From an uncultured Jannaschia sp. (GTDB taxonomy: Bacteria; Pseudomonadota; Alphaproteobacteria; Rhodobacterales; Rhodobacteraceae), in assembly GCF_947503795.1 (NCBI RefSeq), contig NZ_CANNEZ010000001.1, forward strand, positions 611,001 through 675,000: DNA of 64,000 nucleotides, given 5' to 3'. The notes below the pieces were generated by a model that saw only the letters and a list, made by a program, of their open reading frames with translations, was not told the DNA's origin and searched no databases. The translations under genes were made by a program, and so were the position numbers. Shown here one piece after another: positions 55,550 through 64,000 of the stretch. The first letter of the stretch is position 1. Every line of letters begins with the position of its first letter.

Positions 55550-56962
55550 ATGGAAGAGATCAAGACAGACGTGCTGGTGATCGGCGCGGGCTCCGGCGGG
55601 CTGAGCTTTGCGGCCGGCGCCACCCAGATGGGCGCCGACGTGACGCTTCTCGAAGGCCACAAGATGGGCGGCGACTGCCTCAACTTCGGTTGCGTCCCGT
55701 CGAAGGCGCTGATCGCCGCGGGCAAGCAGGCCCACGCGATGCGCCACGGTGCAAAATTCGGTGTCACGCCGGTCAAGCCCAAGGTCGATTATGCCGATGC
55801 CAAGCGTCACGTTCACGACGTCATCGCCACCATCGCCCCCGTCGACAGCCAGGAGCGGTTCGAGGGCATGGGCGTTCGCGTCATCCGCGAATACGGCCGC
55901 TTCGTCGATGCCGACACCGTCGAGGCCGGGCCCTACCGGATCAAGGCGCGCCGCGTCGTCATCGCCACCGGCTCCTCGCCTCTCGTGCCGCCCATCGACG
56001 GGCTGAAGGACGTCCCCTTCGAGACCAACGAGACGATCTTCGACCTGATGGAGAAGCCCGCCCACCTGATCGTGGTGGGCGGCGGTCCCATCGGGATGGA
56101 GATGGCGCAGGCCCATGTCCGTCTGGGCTCGAAGGTCACGGTGCTCGAAGGTCAGAAGGCTATGGGCAAGGACGACCCCGAGATGGCGGAGGTCGTGCTG
56201 AAGCGCCTCCGCGAGGAAGGCATCGAGATCGTCGAGGGCGCGCAGGTCGAGCGGGTGTCCGGCAAGGCGGGGGCCATCAAGGTCCACACGTCTTCGGGCG
56301 ACTTCGCGGGCACGCATCTCCTGATGGCGGTGGGACGGAAGGCCAATATCGACCGGCTCGACCTCGAAAAGGCGGGCATCGCCCATGACCGCGCGATCCA
56401 GGTCGGCGCGGACCTGCGGACGACCAACCGCCGCGTCTATGCCATCGGCGACGTGGCGGGCGGGTTCCAGTTCACCCATGTCGCGGGCTACCACGGCGCG
56501 ACCGTGATCCGTCCGATCCTCTTCGGTCTGCCCGCCAAGGCGCGCACCGATCACATCCCTTGGGCCACCTATACCGACCCCGAACTGGCGCAGGTCGGCC
56601 TGACCGAGGCGCAAGCCCGCGAGAAACACGGCGACAAGCTGGAGGTTCTGCGCTTCCCGTACCACGAGAACGACCGCGCCATCGCCGAGGGCAAGACCGA
56701 GGGCCTCATCAAGGTGATGGTCGTCAAGGGACGCCCCGTGGGTGCATCCATCGCGGGCGCACAGGCGGGCGAGCTGATAGGGCTCTGGGCGCTGGTGCTG
56801 GCCAACAAGCTGAAGATCGGGGCCGTCGCCGCGATGGTCGCGCCCTATCCGACGCTGGGCGAGATCTCCAAGCGCGCGGCCGGCCAGTACTACGTCCCCC
56901 GCCTCTTCGAGAGCGACATGGTCAAGCGGGTCGTGGGCTTCGTCCAGAAATACATGCCCTGA
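55550..56962 (+). CDS. FAD-dependent NAD(P)-disulfide oxidoreductase (MerA/LPD-like)
   Basis: This is a 470-residue flavoprotein. FAD motif IGAGSGGLSFAAGA, redox-active disulfide C43/C48 (GGDCLNFGCVPSKAL), NAD motif IVVGGGPIGMEMA. In the C-terminal interface the His-Pro-Thr of lipoamide dehydrogenase is replaced by Tyr-Pro-Thr (YPTLGEI), so the catalytic His is missing and lipoamide activity is unlikely. It is probably a mercuric-reductase-like or unknown reductase. ATG 55550 has GGAG at 55540-55543; ATG 55499 (overlapping TVP38) is possible. Confidence 0.85.
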   Translation: MEEIKTDVLVIGAGSGGLSFAAGATQMGADVTLLEGHKMGGDCLNFGCVPSKALIAAGKQAHAMRHGAKFGVTPVKPKVDYADAKRHVHDVIATIAPVDSQERFEGMGVRVIREYGRFVDADTVEAGPYRIKARRVVIATGSSPLVPPIDGLKDVPFETNETIFDLMEKPAHLIVVGGGPIGMEMAQAHVRLGSKVTVLEGQKAMGKDDPEMAEVVLKRLREEGIEIVEGAQVERVSGKAGAIKVHTSSGDFAGTHLLMAVGRKANIDRLDLEKAGIAHDRAIQVGADLRTTNRRVYAIGDVAGGFQFTHVAGYHGATVIRPILFGLPAKARTDHIPWATYTDPELAQVGLTEAQAREKHGDKLEVLRFPYHENDRAIAEGKTEGLIKVMVVKGRPVGASIAGAQAGELIGLWALVLANKLKIGAVAAMVAPYPTLGEISKRAAGQYYVPRLFESDMVKRVVGFVQKYMP

Positions 56963-56968
56963 GCCATC

Positions 56969-56997
56969 GCCCCTGTCCCGAAGGCGGGGCAGGGGGC
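56969..56997 (+). terminator. Hairpin after the flavoprotein gene
   Basis: A GC-rich stem of about 12 pairs with one bulge (56969-56980 with 56985-56997) lies right after the stop codon. No T-run follows. Confidence 0.5.
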
Positions 56998-57029
56998 ATA
57001 ACGGCATCGCAACCACGAACGGCGCGACC

Positions 57030-58412
57030 ATGCTCACCACCCTGTCCGGGCGATTTCTGATCCTTACCGTCATCTTCGTGATGCTGGCGGAGGTTCTGAT
57101 CTTCGTGCCCTCCATCGCGCGGTTCCGTCTGGATTACCTGACCGACCGGATGGAGCGTGCGCAGATCGCATCGCTGGCGCTTCTGGGCGCGTCCGAGATG
57201 ATCTCGCCCGATGTCGAGGCCGAGCTTCTGGACAACGCGGGCGTCCTCAATGTCGTGCTGCGGCGGGACTCCATGCGCCAGCTGGTGCTGTCCTCGGACC
57301 TGCCCGGCCCCGTCTCCCGCACCGTCGATTTGCGCGACCCGCCGGCCTGGGTGCTGATCCGCGACGCCGTCAGCCGCTATTTCATGCCCGGCGGCGATGT
57401 CATCCGGGTCATCGCCGAGCCCGCGCGCGGCGGCGGCATGCAGATCGAGGCGGCGCTCGACACCACCGACCTCAGGGCAGCGATGATCGATTACGGGATC
57501 AACATCCTGATGCTGTCGCTGGCCATTTCGATCATTACCGCGGTGTTCCTCTTCCTTGCCGTTCGCCGGCTGATGGTCCTGCCGATCCGGGGGCTCGTGG
57601 GTCAGATGAAGCGCTATGCGGAGGCGCCCGAGGATGCGCGCCGCGTGATCGAGCCGCGCTCGGGCATCCGCGAGTTGCACGAGGCCGAAACGACGCTTCG
57701 CGACCTCGAGACCCAACTCACCGGCAGCCTGCGGCAGAAGGAGCGGCTGGCCCAGCTCGGCGGGGCGGTTGCCAAGATCAGCCACGACCTGCGCAACATC
57801 CTGACGACCGCGACCCTCCTGGCCGACCGGATGGAGCGGGTGGACGACCCGACGGTCAAGCGTGTCGGGCCAAAGATCGTCGCCTCGCTGACGCGCGCGG
57901 TGAACCTGACCGAGGGCACGCTTGCCTTCGGGCGCGCCGAAGAGGCGCCGCCCGCCCTGACGCGCATCGACGCCCAGACATTCCTCGAGGAGGTGTGCGA
58001 GGCCGAGGCCCTCGCGGCGGGCGAGATCGACATCCGCTTCGACGCGCCGCCCGGCATGTGGTTCCGCGCCGACCCCGAGCAGATGTACCGCGTGGTCGGC
58101 AACCTCATTCGCAACGCCCGCCAGGCCATCGCCGCCACCGGCCAGCCCGGCGTGATCGAGGTGAAGGCCGCCGAAGACCCGACAGCCTGGCATATCCGCG
58201 TCTGCGACACCGGACCCGGCCTGCCGCCGCGCGCGCAGGAAAACCTGTTCCAGGCGTTCCAGGGCAATGTCCGAAAGGGGGGCACGGGCCTCGGCCTCGT
58301 GATCGCGCAGGAGCTGGTGCGGGGGCATGGCGGCGAGCTGGCGCTGGAGCGGACGGACGAGGCCGGAACGGTGTTTTGCATCCGCCTCCCGCGCGAACTC
58401 GACGGGGCGTAA
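57030..58412 (+). CDS. Membrane sensor histidine kinase
   Basis: This is a 460-residue kinase: membrane helix about 8-28, a periplasmic domain (29-155), a second helix (about 156-178), HAMP (about 178-231), and the H-box with phospho-acceptor H252 (VAKISHDLRNIL). The N-box (NLIRNARQAI), G1 (DTGPGLP) and G2 (GGTGLGLVIAQEL) complete the ATP-binding domain. No response regulator is adjacent, so it is an orphan kinase. The signal is unknown. Confidence 0.92.
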   Translation: MLTTLSGRFLILTVIFVMLAEVLIFVPSIARFRLDYLTDRMERAQIASLALLGASEMISPDVEAELLDNAGVLNVVLRRDSMRQLVLSSDLPGPVSRTVDLRDPPAWVLIRDAVSRYFMPGGDVIRVIAEPARGGGMQIEAALDTTDLRAAMIDYGINILMLSLAISIITAVFLFLAVRRLMVLPIRGLVGQMKRYAEAPEDARRVIEPRSGIRELHEAETTLRDLETQLTGSLRQKERLAQLGGAVAKISHDLRNILTTATLLADRMERVDDPTVKRVGPKIVASLTRAVNLTEGTLAFGRAEEAPPALTRIDAQTFLEEVCEAEALAAGEIDIRFDAPPGMWFRADPEQMYRVVGNLIRNARQAIAATGQPGVIEVKAAEDPTAWHIRVCDTGPGLPPRAQENLFQAFQGNVRKGGTGLGLVIAQELVRGHGGELALERTDEAGTVFCIRLPRELDGA

Positions 58413-58430
58413 GGCGGGATCGGAAAGCCC

Positions 58431-58459
58431 TTGCTCTCGCCTGCCGCCGGGGCTATCTG
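58431..58459 (+). promoter_or_regulatory. Promoter of tRNA-Arg
   Basis: TTGCTC (58431-58436) and TATCTG (58454-58459), 17 bases apart, resemble sigma-70 elements and lie 12 bases before the tRNA. Confidence 0.5.
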
Positions 58460-58471
58460 CCGCCCCGTAGT

Positions 58472-58548
58472 GCGCTGGTAGCTCAGTTGGATAGAGTACT
58501 TGACTACGAATCAAGGGGTCGGGGGTTCGAATCCTCCCCAGCGCGCCA
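58472..58548 (+). tRNA. tRNA-Arg (anticodon ACG)
   Basis: A complete 77-base cloverleaf: acceptor GCGCTGG (58472-58478) pairs with CCAGCGC (58538-58544), followed by G and encoded CCA (58546-58548). D-arm GCTCAGTTGGATAGAGT, anticodon stem CTTGA / TCAAG with loop CTACGAA, and T-arm with GGTTCGAATCC. The anticodon ACG would be edited to ICG and read CGU, CGC and CGA. Confidence 0.98.
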
Positions 58549-58578
58549 TATCCCCCAGATCGACGATCCGACGCGCCG

Positions 58579-58848
58579 TCAGTCCGCGCGCGTGACGACC
58601 TTTGCCGGGCGCCGCCCCTTCTTCGCGGCCCGTGCCAGATAGGCCGACCGCCAGTGGCCGTAGCGCCCCATCGCGGCCTGTTGCGCCATCACGAGGGCGA
58701 TGAACCCCTCGCGCGCGGCCTTGGATTTCGCCTGTTTCGCCAGCGCCTTCTGAGCCTTCGTCATCGAGCAGGCGAGGCAGTGCCGCCCGGCTGGTCCGGC
58801 ACGCCTATAGGTGCAGATGCCGAGGCAGGGGGACTGGGTCTTGGCCAT
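58579..58848 (-). CDS. Small four-cysteine protein (DUF1289-like)
   Basis: This is an 89-residue basic protein. Four cysteines C8, C12, C24 and C27 (SPCLGIC and HCLAC) may bind a metal, similar to DUF1289. The C-terminal two thirds are Lys/Arg/Ala-rich. It lies 38 bases downstream of the RNA methyltransferase gene on the same strand. Confidence 0.65.
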   Translation of the reverse strand: MAKTQSPCLGICTYRRAGPAGRHCLACSMTKAQKALAKQAKSKAAREGFIALVMAQQAAMGRYGHWRSAYLARAAKKGRRPAKVVTRAD

Positions 58849-58886
58849 GATGACACAGATGGATTGCGCGGCAGCTCTGCCCAGCC

Positions 58887-60005
58887 TCAGGTTTTCTGAC
58901 CCAACGCTTCGGTTCGCCAGAGGCGCACGCGCAGGCCACCATGGGCGATGGGCGGGCCGGGGGACAGGAGGGGCAGGCCGGTCGCCTGCGCCAGCGACGC
59001 CTCGGTCGTCACGATCCCGACGCGCCAGCCCGCGAAACGGTCCATTAGTGCGGCGCCCAACGCGCCGTGCAGGCCGTAGAGCGGTTTGCGATCCCCGACC
59101 CGCCGGCCGTAGGGCGGATTGACGATCACGAGGCCGGGCGGCCCATCCGGGGGCGCGATCTCGGACACGGCGCGCTTCTCGAAGGACACGAGTTCCGCGA
59201 CGCCCGCCCGCTCGGCATTGGCGCGGGCGGCGGTGAACGCGCCCGCATCCCGATCGGAGCCGTGGAACCGAACGGCTGGAACGGCGGCATCGGCGGGCGC
59301 GCGCATCGCCGACCAGGCGGCCGCGTCGAAGGTCGCGAGGTCTTCGAACGCGAAGCTGCGCGCGCGGCCGGGATGCAGGCCAGCCGCGATCTCGGCAGCC
59401 TCGATTACGAAGGTGCCGGAGCCGCACATCGGGTCGAGTACCGGCTCGGCCCCGCGAAAGCCGCATTCGCGCAAGAGGAGCGCGGCCATCGTCTCGCGCA
59501 TCGGGGCCTTGCCGACGGCCTGCTTGTGCCCGCGCTTGTGCAGGCCCTCGCCGGAGGTATCGACGCTGAGGACGACGAGATTGTCGTCGATCCGCGCCTT
59601 GACCGTAACCGGGGCATCGGCGGCGATGGGGGCGCCCAGCTCCTCGGCGATGGCGGTCTCGATCCGCTGCTGGGCGGCGCCGGCATGGTAGATCTTGGAC
59701 TTCCGGTTGGTCGCCACTTCGACCCGCACGGGCACATCGGCGCGCAACACGTCGCCCCAGGGAAACTTGCGCGCCCGCTTGTCGAGCTGTGCCAGGTGGA
59801 ACGCCCGGAACGAGCCGATCCGCGCCAGCACACGGCCTGCGCCGCGAAGCACGAGATTGGCGCGCCAGATCTCCGGCCAGCCCCCTTCGATCGTGACGCC
59901 GCCCGGCACCGTCGCGGGCGCGTCGAATCCGGCCTCGGCCACCTCGGCGGCCAGCGCGGACTCCAGCCCCGGCGGGGCCATCAGAAAGATCTCGAACCGG
60001 TCCAT
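58887..60005 (-). CDS. THUMP-domain RNA methyltransferase (RlmL-like)
   Basis: This 372-residue SAM-dependent methyltransferase probably acts on rRNA guanine. A THUMP domain spans about 45-155. The catalytic domain has VLDPMCGSGTF (about 189-199) and NPPYG (296-300). It resembles the N-terminal half of RlmKL (m2G2445), but the exact target is not certain. Confidence 0.88.
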   Translation of the reverse strand: MDRFEIFLMAPPGLESALAAEVAEAGFDAPATVPGGVTIEGGWPEIWRANLVLRGAGRVLARIGSFRAFHLAQLDKRARKFPWGDVLRADVPVRVEVATNRKSKIYHAGAAQQRIETAIAEELGAPIAADAPVTVKARIDDNLVVLSVDTSGEGLHKRGHKQAVGKAPMRETMAALLLRECGFRGAEPVLDPMCGSGTFVIEAAEIAAGLHPGRARSFAFEDLATFDAAAWSAMRAPADAAVPAVRFHGSDRDAGAFTAARANAERAGVAELVSFEKRAVSEIAPPDGPPGLVIVNPPYGRRVGDRKPLYGLHGALGAALMDRFAGWRVGIVTTEASLAQATGLPLLSPGPPIAHGGLRVRLWRTEALGQKT

Positions 60006-60118
60006 CGCGTGGCTCTAGCCCGGATGCGGGATGCCGTCAGCGGCAATCGACCGATCGGGATGTGGACTTCGCGGCCATGCGACCCATTTCGACCCCGAGG
60101 ATCTTGAGGGATGGACCG

Positions 60119-60361
60119 ATGAAAGCCCATGACATGACCGAATGGCACCGCGCGCAACTGGACGCGCAGCAGGCCCATGCGCGGGACCATCTCGACCGCC
60201 GCACCGCCGCCGCGCGCCAGTTCGGCACCACCGCCCCCGCCGGCGATCCGGACGATCCCGAGATGAAGCTTTGGAACATCGGCGGCTATTGGGCGATGCT
60301 GTTCTGCATCTGGTTCGTGTTCATCGCGCCGATCGTCCTGGTCCTGACGCTCTGGGACTGA
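60119..60361 (+). CDS. Small single-helix membrane protein
   Basis: This is an 80-residue protein with a charged, helical N-terminus (HRAQLDAQQAHARDHLDRR), a Pro/Asp linker and one C-terminal membrane helix (about residues 54-76). ATG 60119 has GAGGG eight bases upstream. It converges with prs at 10 bases. Family unknown. Confidence 0.65.
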   Translation: MKAHDMTEWHRAQLDAQQAHARDHLDRRTAAARQFGTTAPAGDPDDPEMKLWNIGGYWAMLFCIWFVFIAPIVLVLTLWD

Positions 60362-60371
60362 CGGGCGGCCC

Positions 60372-61400
60372 TCAGCCGTCGAGTGCCAGCCCCGGATAGA
60401 GCGGCTCGTAGATCGGCTCCAGCGTCTGCGTGTCGAAGAGGCTCGAGACGCTCGTGCCGTTCCAGATGTTCAGGATCGCCTGCGTGAACATCGGCGCCGT
60501 CGGCACGATGCGGATATTGGCGCATTCCTTCACCGGCTCGGTCGGCGCGATGCTGTCGGAGATCACGAGGCTTTTCAGCTGCGACTTGGTGATCCGTCCC
60601 ACGGCCGGGCCCGAGAGGACGCCGTGGGTGATGTAGGCATGGACTTCGGTCGCGCCCGCGTCGATCAGGACATCCGCCGCCTTGCAGAGCGTTCCGGCCG
60701 TGTCGCAGATGTCGTCGACGATGATGCAGCGCTTTCCCGCGACCTCGCCGATGACGGTCATCTCGGCCACTTCGCCCGCCTTCTCGCGGCGCTTGTCCAC
60801 GATCGAGAGGGGGGCCTTGATGCGCTGGGCCAGTTCGCGCGCGCGGGCCACGCCGCCGACATCGGGGCTGACGACCATGACGTCGTCCATCGCGCCCTTG
60901 AAGTGGTGCAGGATGTCGAGCGCGAAGATCGGCGAGGCGTAGAGGTTGTCGACCGGGATATCGAAGAAGCCCTGGATCTGGGCCGCGTGCAGATCCATCG
61001 TCAGCACGCGCTCGATGCCGGACCCTGCGATCAGGTTGGCGACCAGCTTGGCCGAGATCGGCGTGCGCGCCTTGGTGCGGCGATCCTGCCGGGCATAGCC
61101 GAAATAGGGGATCACGGCGGTGATGCGCGCCGCCGAGGAGCGCCGCAGCGCGTCCGCCATGATCAGGAGCTCCATCAGGTTGTCGTTCGCCGGGTTCGAG
61201 GTCGACTGGACGATGAACATGTCCTCGCCGCGCACGTTCTCGAAGACCTCGACGAAGATCTCGCCGTCGTTGAACCGTTCGACCCGCGCGTCGACCAGCC
61301 CGACCTGAACCCCCCGATGCATCGACATCCGGCGGGCAATCCCCTTGGCCAAAGGTCGGTTGGCGTTTCCGGAGATGATCTTCGGGTCGGGGCTTGGCAT
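60372..61400 (-). CDS. prs: Ribose-phosphate pyrophosphokinase
   Basis: This 342-residue enzyme makes PRPP from ribose-5-phosphate and ATP. Catalytic H138 ([12 protein letters not shown]), the PRPP-binding loop [13 protein letters not shown] (226-238) and the ATP region YGYARQDRR-like ([10 protein letters not shown], 99-108) are present. The start ATG 61400 begins [17 protein letters not shown]. Confidence 0.97.
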   Translation of the reverse strand: MPSPDPKIISGNANRPLAKGIARRMSMHRGVQVGLVDARVERFNDGEIFVEVFENVRGEDMFIVQSTSNPANDNLMELLIMADALRRSSAARITAVIPYFGYARQDRRTKARTPISAKLVANLIAGSGIERVLTMDLHAAQIQGFFDIPVDNLYASPIFALDILHHFKGAMDDVMVVSPDVGGVARARELAQRIKAPLSIVDKRREKAGEVAEMTVIGEVAGKRCIIVDDICDTAGTLCKAADVLIDAGATEVHAYITHGVLSGPAVGRITKSQLKSLVISDSIAPTEPVKECANIRIVPTAPMFTQAILNIWNGTSVSSLFDTQTLEPIYEPLYPGLALDG

Positions 61401-61511
61401 GGGCGCTTCTCTCGAATCGGGGGCGCGAAGGGGTGACGTTCGCGTAGCACCCGGTGGGGCTTGGGCAAAGAAGGGCTTGTCCGACGGGTGCAATCCCGTG
61501 ACGAATGGTCC

Positions 61512-62393
61512 ATGGCCCACGCCGTCCTCATCCAGAACCCGATCTCGATCTACGACGACGCGCATGGTGAGCGGTATCACTTCCCGCGCCGCTATCTCGG
61601 GCGACTCGAGGCGTGCGTCGGCGACTGGGTGATCTTCTACGAAGGCAAGGCGGGCGCGCTGGGGTACACCCATGTCCAGAAGGTCGCCGGCATCCGGCCG
61701 GACCCGGCCGATCCCACGCATTTCTACGCCGATCTCGACCTGTCGACGCTGCTCGGGTTCGAGGCCGGGGTCGTGCCGCGACAGCGCCCCGATGGCCGGC
61801 GCTACGAGACGGGCCTTCCCGCATCGGGCGGCAGCAACGTCTCGGCGGTGCGCTCGATCTCGCAAGCGGAGTTCGCCGCGATCGTGGAGGCGGGCCTCGC
61901 GCCACGCGCGGATGCCGACGCGCATCCCCGCACCGGACCGCTCTTTGACGGGTTGCAGGACGTGCCGCAGGCGCGTCTGGCAGGCGATCGCCTCCAGGTC
62001 CTGACCTCCCGACCGCTCCGCGACGCGCAATTCGCGCGGATGGTGAAGCGGGCCTATGACGGGCGCTGCGCGATCTCCGGGCTGCGGCTGCGGAACGGTG
62101 GCGGGCGCGCGGAGGTGCAGGCCGCGCATATCCGGCCCGTGGCCGACGGTGGGCCGGATGTGGTGCCGAACGGGCTGGCCCTTTCGGGGACGCTGCACTG
62201 GATGTTCGACCGTGGCCTCGTCTCGGTGGCCGAAGATCACCGCATCCTCGTCAGCCACAACAAGGTCGACGCCGAGACGGCGCGTCGACTCTTTGCGCCG
62301 GACATGAGGCTGCGCCTGCCCGCCGACCCCCGGATGCGGCCGCACCCCGACTACCTCGCCTATCACCGCGAGGAGGTGTTCGGCCGGGCGTGA
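61512..62393 (+). CDS. HNH endonuclease with N-terminal reader-like domain
   Basis: This is a 293-residue protein. The C-terminal HNH_2 domain has H206 (AAHIRPV), N220 (PNGLAL) and H229 (LHWMFDRG). The N-terminal 130 residues ([24 protein letters not shown] and GYTHVQKV) look like a PUA-type (EVE/SRA-like) module that in other proteins reads modified DNA bases. A modification-dependent nuclease function is an inference. There is no neighbouring methyltransferase. Confidence 0.82.
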   Translation: MAHAVLIQNPISIYDDAHGERYHFPRRYLGRLEACVGDWVIFYEGKAGALGYTHVQKVAGIRPDPADPTHFYADLDLSTLLGFEAGVVPRQRPDGRRYETGLPASGGSNVSAVRSISQAEFAAIVEAGLAPRADADAHPRTGPLFDGLQDVPQARLAGDRLQVLTSRPLRDAQFARMVKRAYDGRCAISGLRLRNGGGRAEVQAAHIRPVADGGPDVVPNGLALSGTLHWMFDRGLVSVAEDHRILVSHNKVDAETARRLFAPDMRLRLPADPRMRPHPDYLAYHREEVFGRA

Positions 62394-62449
62394 TTGCCTG
62401 CGGCCCCGGGCGCGCCTACCGTCCGCGGGAGCCCAACGGAGCCCGTGCC

Positions 62450-63043
62450 ATGCAGATCGACTATTACCTCGCGACCATCTCGCCCTTCACCTATCTTGCC
62501 GGGACCGATCCCGCCGCGATCGCGGCAAGGCACGGCGCGACGCTCAACTACAAGCCGCTCGACATCATGGGGCTCTTCGCGCGCACGGGCGGGACGCCCC
62601 CGAAGGACCGCCACGAGAACCGCAAGGCATATCGCCTGCAGGAGATCCGGCGCACGGCCGCGGCGCGCGACATGCCGATCAACCTGCACCCGGCGCATTG
62701 GCCGACCAATCCCGCGCCGTCGTCCTACGCGCTCATCGCGGCGATGGCGGATGGCACCGGCGATGTGGCGGCCCTTCTGGCCGGGCTGACCCGTGCCTGC
62801 TGGGCCGAGGAGCGCGACATCGCCGATGACGCGGTGATCGCCGACTGTCTCGCTGCGGCGGGCTTCGATCGGGCGCTCGCGTCGCGCGGGATGATGGCGG
62901 GGGCCGAGCAATACGCGCGCAACCTCGAGGACGCGGTCGCCGCCGGGGCCTTCGGCGCGCCGTTCTTCATCGTCGGAGAGGAGCGGTTCTGGGGCGTGGA
63001 TCGTCTGGACCAGCTCGACGCGCATCTCGCCGCCACCGCGTGA
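62450..63043 (+). CDS. 2-hydroxychromene-2-carboxylate isomerase-like protein
   Basis: This 197-residue DsbA-fold protein is of the HCCA isomerase / kappa-GST type. ISPFTYLAG (10-18) replaces a CxxC, as in this family, and [21 protein letters not shown] near the end is typical. The GSH-binding Ser is S11. The substrate is unknown. It overlaps the next gene by four bases (GTGA). Confidence 0.87.
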   Translation: MQIDYYLATISPFTYLAGTDPAAIAARHGATLNYKPLDIMGLFARTGGTPPKDRHENRKAYRLQEIRRTAAARDMPINLHPAHWPTNPAPSSYALIAAMADGTGDVAALLAGLTRACWAEERDIADDAVIADCLAAAGFDRALASRGMMAGAEQYARNLEDAVAAGAFGAPFFIVGEERFWGVDRLDQLDAHLAATA

Positions 63044-63753
63044 GGGAGCCGATCCTCGCGCTTCACTGCATGCTGGCCTCGGGGGCGGCATGGCGCGGCG
63101 TGCGCGCGGCCCTGCCGGAGCGGATGATGATCTGCCCGGACCTGCCCGGCCACGGCGCGGACGGCTGGGACGGCACCGGCGCCTATATGGACGCGGCGCT
63201 GGAGGTGGCGCGGCGCGCCATGCCCGAGGGGGCCGTCGACGTGGTCGGCCATAGCTATGGCGGCTGCGTGGCCCTGCGGATGCTGGCCGAGGACTCCGGC
63301 CGCATCCGCAGCCTCACCCTGATCGAGCCGGTGATGTTCGCGGCCGCACCCGAGGCGGAGCGGCTTGCCCATGCGCGCGACATGGCCGGCTTTCACGCGG
63401 CACTGGATGCCGGCGCGCGCGAGGCGGCGGCCCGCCAGTTCACCGGCCTATGGGGCGACGGGCGCGCCTGGGACGCCCTGTCGGACCGCCAGCGCCTCTA
63501 CATCACGGAGCGCATTCACCTGATTGCCGCGTCTGGACCGGGGATCGTCGACGACATCCACGATATCCTCGACCGCCTCCCGACTGCACCGCCGCCCGTG
63601 ACGATCGTGACGCGTCAGGATCCGCCCCCGATCACCGACGGGATCGCACGCGGTCTTGCGGCCCAATTGCCCGGCGCGGTGGTCCGGCGGCTGGGCCATG
63701 GCCACATGATCCCGATGGAGATGCCGGCAGAGACGGCGGCGCTGCTGCGCTAA
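63040..63753 (+). CDS. Alpha/beta hydrolase
   Basis: This is a 237-residue hydrolase. Nucleophile S72 (VGHSYGG), an early HCMLASGAAWRG oxyanion region, LPGHGADGW and a catalytic His in LGHGHMIPME. Start GTG 63040 overlaps the upstream stop. The substrate is unknown. Confidence 0.88.
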   Translation: MREPILALHCMLASGAAWRGVRAALPERMMICPDLPGHGADGWDGTGAYMDAALEVARRAMPEGAVDVVGHSYGGCVALRMLAEDSGRIRSLTLIEPVMFAAAPEAERLAHARDMAGFHAALDAGAREAAARQFTGLWGDGRAWDALSDRQRLYITERIHLIAASGPGIVDDIHDILDRLPTAPPPVTIVTRQDPPPITDGIARGLAAQLPGAVVRRLGHGHMIPMEMPAETAALLR

Positions 63754-63776
63754 CCTTGCCTGCCTGAAACGAACGA

Positions 63777-63800
63777 CGCCCCCGCCCGGAGGCGGGGGCG
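63777..63800 (+). terminator. Hairpin terminator after the hydrolase gene
   Basis: A perfect 10-bp GC stem (63777-63786 with 63791-63800) with a CGGA loop lies 23 bases after the stop. There is no strong T-run. Confidence 0.7.
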
Positions 63801-63845
63801 CTGTGACGATGAACCGCGGCGACCGTCCGGCATTCATTCCCGAGG

Positions 63846-63861
63846 ACCTGTATGTACAGGT
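63846..63861. repeat. Perfect 7-2-7 palindrome
   Basis: ACCTGTA (63846-63852), TG, TACAGGT (63855-63861) is a perfect inverted repeat in the non-coding right end, which contains no recognisable gene. The half-sites are those of the lux box, but the spacing is two rather than six bases. Confidence 0.5.
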
Positions 63862-64000
63862 GGGCGCCAGGTAGCATGACCAGGGCCATACCAGAGCCAG
63901 CTCCCTCGGAATTGCTTAAGGCCACCGGAATTTAGCCGTGATGACAAGAAGCGCAGAAGCATCGTCCCGACAGCATCTAGGCCTCGCCGGCCCCTCGGAC

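Noticed and set aside
63632-63925. A 97-codon minus-strand frame at the right end
   Set aside because: It is antisense to the end of the hydrolase gene and the terminator and has no ribosome site.

Overview
The window is chromosomal DNA from a high-GC alphaproteobacterium, most likely a Rhodobacteraceae (Roseobacter-group) species. The evidence is the very high GC with dense gene packing, the SAM/SAH riboswitch in front of metK (a class known only from Rhodobacterales), the miaB-phoH-ybeY-corC-lnt order, PntAB transhydrogenase, the heterotetrameric sarcosine oxidase genes soxBDAG, and a rpmH-rnpA-yidD group. About 70 protein genes and one tRNA gene are supported. No rRNA, insertion sequence, prophage or CRISPR array was seen. 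I found no unmistakable new multi-gene system. The most interesting signals are regulatory RNA structures in short leaders.

Layout. 1-2.8 kb: the end of an unidentified acidic protein, a DUF3072 protein, an Hsp20 chaperone whose leader folds like a ROSE RNA thermometer, a membrane protein and a possible glycosyltransferase. 2.9-11.5 kb: a housekeeping block on the + strand: miaB, three small exported proteins (two of them related), phoH, a membrane protein, an RraB-like protein, ybeY, corC and lnt, then metK behind its riboswitch. 11.5-14.6 kb (- strand): nrdR-ribD, and DCC oxidoreductase, DUF4166 and YjbQ genes. 14.7-17 kb: dodecin, a disordered small protein, a LysR regulator, a small lipoprotein and HlyU. 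17.2-26.3 kb (- strand): soxBDAG for sarcosine demethylation, then dnaG and rpoD. 26.4-29.8 kb (- strand): three TadE/TadG-like genes. 30-35.1 kb: glutamate dehydrogenase, a KefB-type antiporter, and an Lrp regulator divergent from hppD. 35.2-35.7 kb: a 530-base gap holding a long nested hairpin that may be a small RNA. 35.7-37.3 kb: an exported protein and an ECF sigma / small anti-sigma-like / metal-sensor-like trio. 37.3-40.4 kb: pntAB. 40.5-43.8 kb: an SDR, kynureninase and DUF3422. 43.9-53.3 kb (- strand): rpmH, rnpA, yidD, a DUF1127-like small protein with a structured leader, ttcA, an EAL protein, then yidC, MOSC, acetyltransferase, engB and argB. 53.4-64 kb: a GT61-like gene, a TVP38 membrane protein with a flavin oxidoreductase, a sensor kinase, tRNA-Arg(ACG), an RNA methyltransferase, prs, an HNH nuclease, an HCCA-isomerase-like protein and a hydrolase.

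How the genes work together. The core content is translation and RNA maturation (miaB, ybeY, ttcA, rnpA, rpmH, tRNA, RNA methyltransferase), membrane biogenesis (yidC, yidD, lnt), transcription and replication initiation (rpoD, dnaG), nucleotide and redox supply (prs, nrdR, pntAB) and one-carbon or amino-acid catabolism (metK, soxBDAG, gdh, hppD, kynU). Many neighbours overlap by 1-4 bases (ATGA, GTGA or TGATG), so translational coupling is common. Two convergent gene pairs share one CTAG as both stop codons.
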